Source: Aequorivita echinoideorum
GTDB taxonomy: Bacteria > Bacteroidota > Bacteroidia > Flavobacteriales > Flavobacteriaceae
Length of the DNA stretch: 64,000 nt
Assembly (NCBI RefSeq): GCF_018476645.1
Contig: NZ_JAHCTB010000003.1
Location: 124,001-188,000 of the forward strand
Direction: 5' to 3'
In this document: piece after piece, positions 62,784-64,000 of the stretch
How the letters are laid out: the number at the start of each line of letters is the position of its first letter
Numbering within the stretch: position 1 is the first letter of the stretch
Notes under the pieces: model-generated
What the model was told of the DNA's origin: nothing
The model's database searches: none
Seen by the model: the letters and a program-made list of their open reading frames with translations, nothing else
Translations under genes and position numbers: made by a program

Positions 62784-63586
62784 TACATTTCAAATTTTTT
62801 TAAGTGACGAGTAACTTCTCTTAATACGGTATCAAAATCTGGTAAATCATGAATTTGATCTGCCATAGATTTTTGCCACCTTCCTTTATATTGTGGTAAA
62901 CGCTGCTCTAATTTCTCATGAAAATCGGCAGGATTTACTTCTTTATTTTTACATTTTGCTTTGAATTCTTTGATATAAAAATTAACATCCATGCCATGAA
63001 CTTCCAGCAAATACCAGATATCATAAAAATCTCTGGCCTGCATTCGTTGCATTACTGACCGTAATTTTTCTACTAATACTTCCTCCAACGAATAACAAAG
63101 GAGTTGATGCTTTTCCTGATCTGTATACCCAATAAAAACATCATTCAAAACAGGCTCAAAAACTAAATTTTCACTTCTTGAAATATCAACTTTCACTTTC
63201 TTATTTGCTCCCAATCCACCAAGAGGCCCTACATAGCTGATGTAGAAGTTGATTCCTCCGTCTTTATGTTCGTTGTCGTCGATTATTGCTAACGGGATGT
63301 TAGCTTCTTCTTTTATGAATTCAAAAACTTCTTCAAACCACTCAAATATTTGTTCGTTCGTTATACTGTCATCAAGTAATGTAAAATCAAGATCCTCGGA
63401 AAATCGGTAATCTTCGAAATAGACTTTTTTTAGCACCGTTCCACCTTTAAAAGCAATTGTTTTAGAAAGCTCTTCATGTTTTGCTATTCCTTGCAGAATC
63501 CACGATAGAATGTAATCCTTTTCAATCTGCTGATCTCGCACACCAAATTCACGAGCCATGTTTTGTATTTCTCCCGGTTTAATCAT
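62783..63586 (-). CDS. AbiEii/AbiGii-type nucleotidyltransferase toxin
   Basis: A 267-aa protein with an N-terminal nucleotidyltransferase core: AFKGGTVLKKVYF (Lys47, Gly48-49, Thr50) and RFSEDLDFTL (Ser63, Asp65, Asp67), then KVDISRSENL and RDFYDIWYLL. These are the four motifs of the DUF1814/AbiEii family. In characterised AbiE systems it is the toxin that aborts phage infection, held in check by AbiEi. It overlaps AbiEi by 4 bp (ATGA) and the restriction gene by 1 bp. Confidence 0.88.
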   Translation of the reverse strand: MIKPGEIQNMAREFGVRDQQIEKDYILSWILQGIAKHEELSKTIAFKGGTVLKKVYFEDYRFSEDLDFTLLDDSITNEQIFEWFEEVFEFIKEEANIPLAIIDDNEHKDGGINFYISYVGPLGGLGANKKVKVDISRSENLVFEPVLNDVFIGYTDQEKHQLLCYSLEEVLVEKLRSVMQRMQARDFYDIWYLLEVHGMDVNFYIKEFKAKCKNKEVNPADFHEKLEQRLPQYKGRWQKSMADQIHDLPDFDTVLREVTRHLKKFEM

Positions 63587-64000
63587 GTATAAATGGCAGA
63601 TTTAATAGTTTCCGTTTCTAAATTTTGTTGAATGCTCCATCTGCTTATCATCTTTCCTGATTTTGGCAATTCGGTATCGAGCAACACATAAGAAGCTGTT
63701 TTTACTTTATTGAGTTTGGAAATAATGTCGGTTTCTATTTCGAGTATTTCCAGCAAGAACCCAAGCCGCTTGATTACTGCTTGCGATTTGAACTTTTCAG
63801 CATATTCCAAAAGTTTGTTGAACTTGATTTTGTCTTTTGATATATAGATGGCTCTTGCTATTTCTACAATTCCACCAGCATAGTCCGGTTTGAATAAACA
63901 GTCAATAAAAGTTTTTTCTAGGTCAGAGCATAATACTTTGTTAAAGCTGTCTATCCATATTTTTTTTGCTCCGAAAAAGTGTTTTTCATTATGATAAATA
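63583..64000 (-). CDS. AbiEi-type antitoxin, C-terminal part (5' end off window)
   Basis: The frame is open to the right edge; 138 codons are visible. Residues read FGAKKIWIDSFNKVLCSDLEKTFIDCLFKPDYAGGIVEIARAIYI, the typical C-terminal domain of AbiEi-like antitoxins, then LLEYAEKFKSQAVIKRLGFLLEILEI. The N-terminal winged helix that binds the promoter would lie beyond base 64000. It is first known gene of the AbiEi-AbiEii-RMS operon and probably autoregulates it. Confidence 0.82.
   Translation of the reverse strand, partial: IYHNEKHFFGAKKIWIDSFNKVLCSDLEKTFIDCLFKPDYAGGIVEIARAIYISKDKIKFNKLLEYAEKFKSQAVIKRLGFLLEILEIETDIISKLNKVKTASYVLLDTELPKSGKMISRWSIQQNLETETIKSAIYT

Noticed and set aside
1-64000. 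CRISPR array
   Set aside because: No series of regularly spaced identical repeats with unique spacers and no cas gene was found; the short repeats at 38086, 39504 and 55308 are contiguous tandem repeats without spacers.

Overview
The window reads as a chromosome segment of a Bacteroidota bacterium, most likely a marine-type member of the Flavobacteriaceae. The grounds are low GC with AT-rich spacers, repeated TAnnTTTG-type minus-7 boxes, and a set of core proteins typical of the group: DUF3822 next to rsmD, a zinc-finger-less DnaX, a ribBA with an eroded GTP cyclohydrolase half, a DUF3857/transglutaminase protein, and IntDOT-like recombinases. The genus cannot be fixed from the sequence alone.

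Bases 1 to about 25,500 are ordinary housekeeping chromosome. They hold an in-frame KdsB-KdnB fusion (cut by the left edge), a RecD-like helicase, DUF3822, rsmD, rnpB RNA, dnaX, miaE, transporters (SLC13, NhaC), tpx, dgkA, ftsK, a LolA-like gene with an LptF/G permease, ribBA, a 1259-aa DUF3857 protein, kdnA and a nitroreductase. The fusion and kdnA together predict that the lipopolysaccharide inner core carries 8-amino-Kdo (Kdo8N) rather than plain Kdo.

Bases 25,569 to 44,109 are an 18.5-kb genomic island inserted in the 3' end of a tRNA-Ser(UGA) gene. A 16-bp direct repeat (attL/attR) bounds it, a tyrosine integrase sits at its right end, and a 23-bp direct repeat inside each end looks like integrase arm sites. 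It carries a DUF6266 protein, four small HTH proteins, a DUF3987 primase-like protein with 9-bp iterons, an RteC-like regulator, a HipA-like kinase/DUF3037-like pair, and a type I restriction operon hsdR-hsdS-X-hsdM. X is a 384-aa ABC-type ATPase resembling the anticodon nuclease PrrC. I see no relaxase or conjugation gene.

Bases 44,110 to 64,000 are a second accessory region that opens with another recombinase gene. It contains a six-gene operon of exported or membrane proteins (WG-like, LemA, DUF3137, FG-GAP-like, a giant MORN/YwqK-repeat protein and a partner). Next come single genes (lipocalin-like, DUF4238, PIN-like) separated by copies of one intergenic hairpin repeat. At the right edge is an AbiEi-AbiEii-restriction/modification/specificity fusion operon cut by the window end. 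The 25.5-64 kb half is therefore a stacked defence and accessory zone with two restriction systems, a candidate tRNase guard, an AbiE toxin-antitoxin pair and a kinase module.
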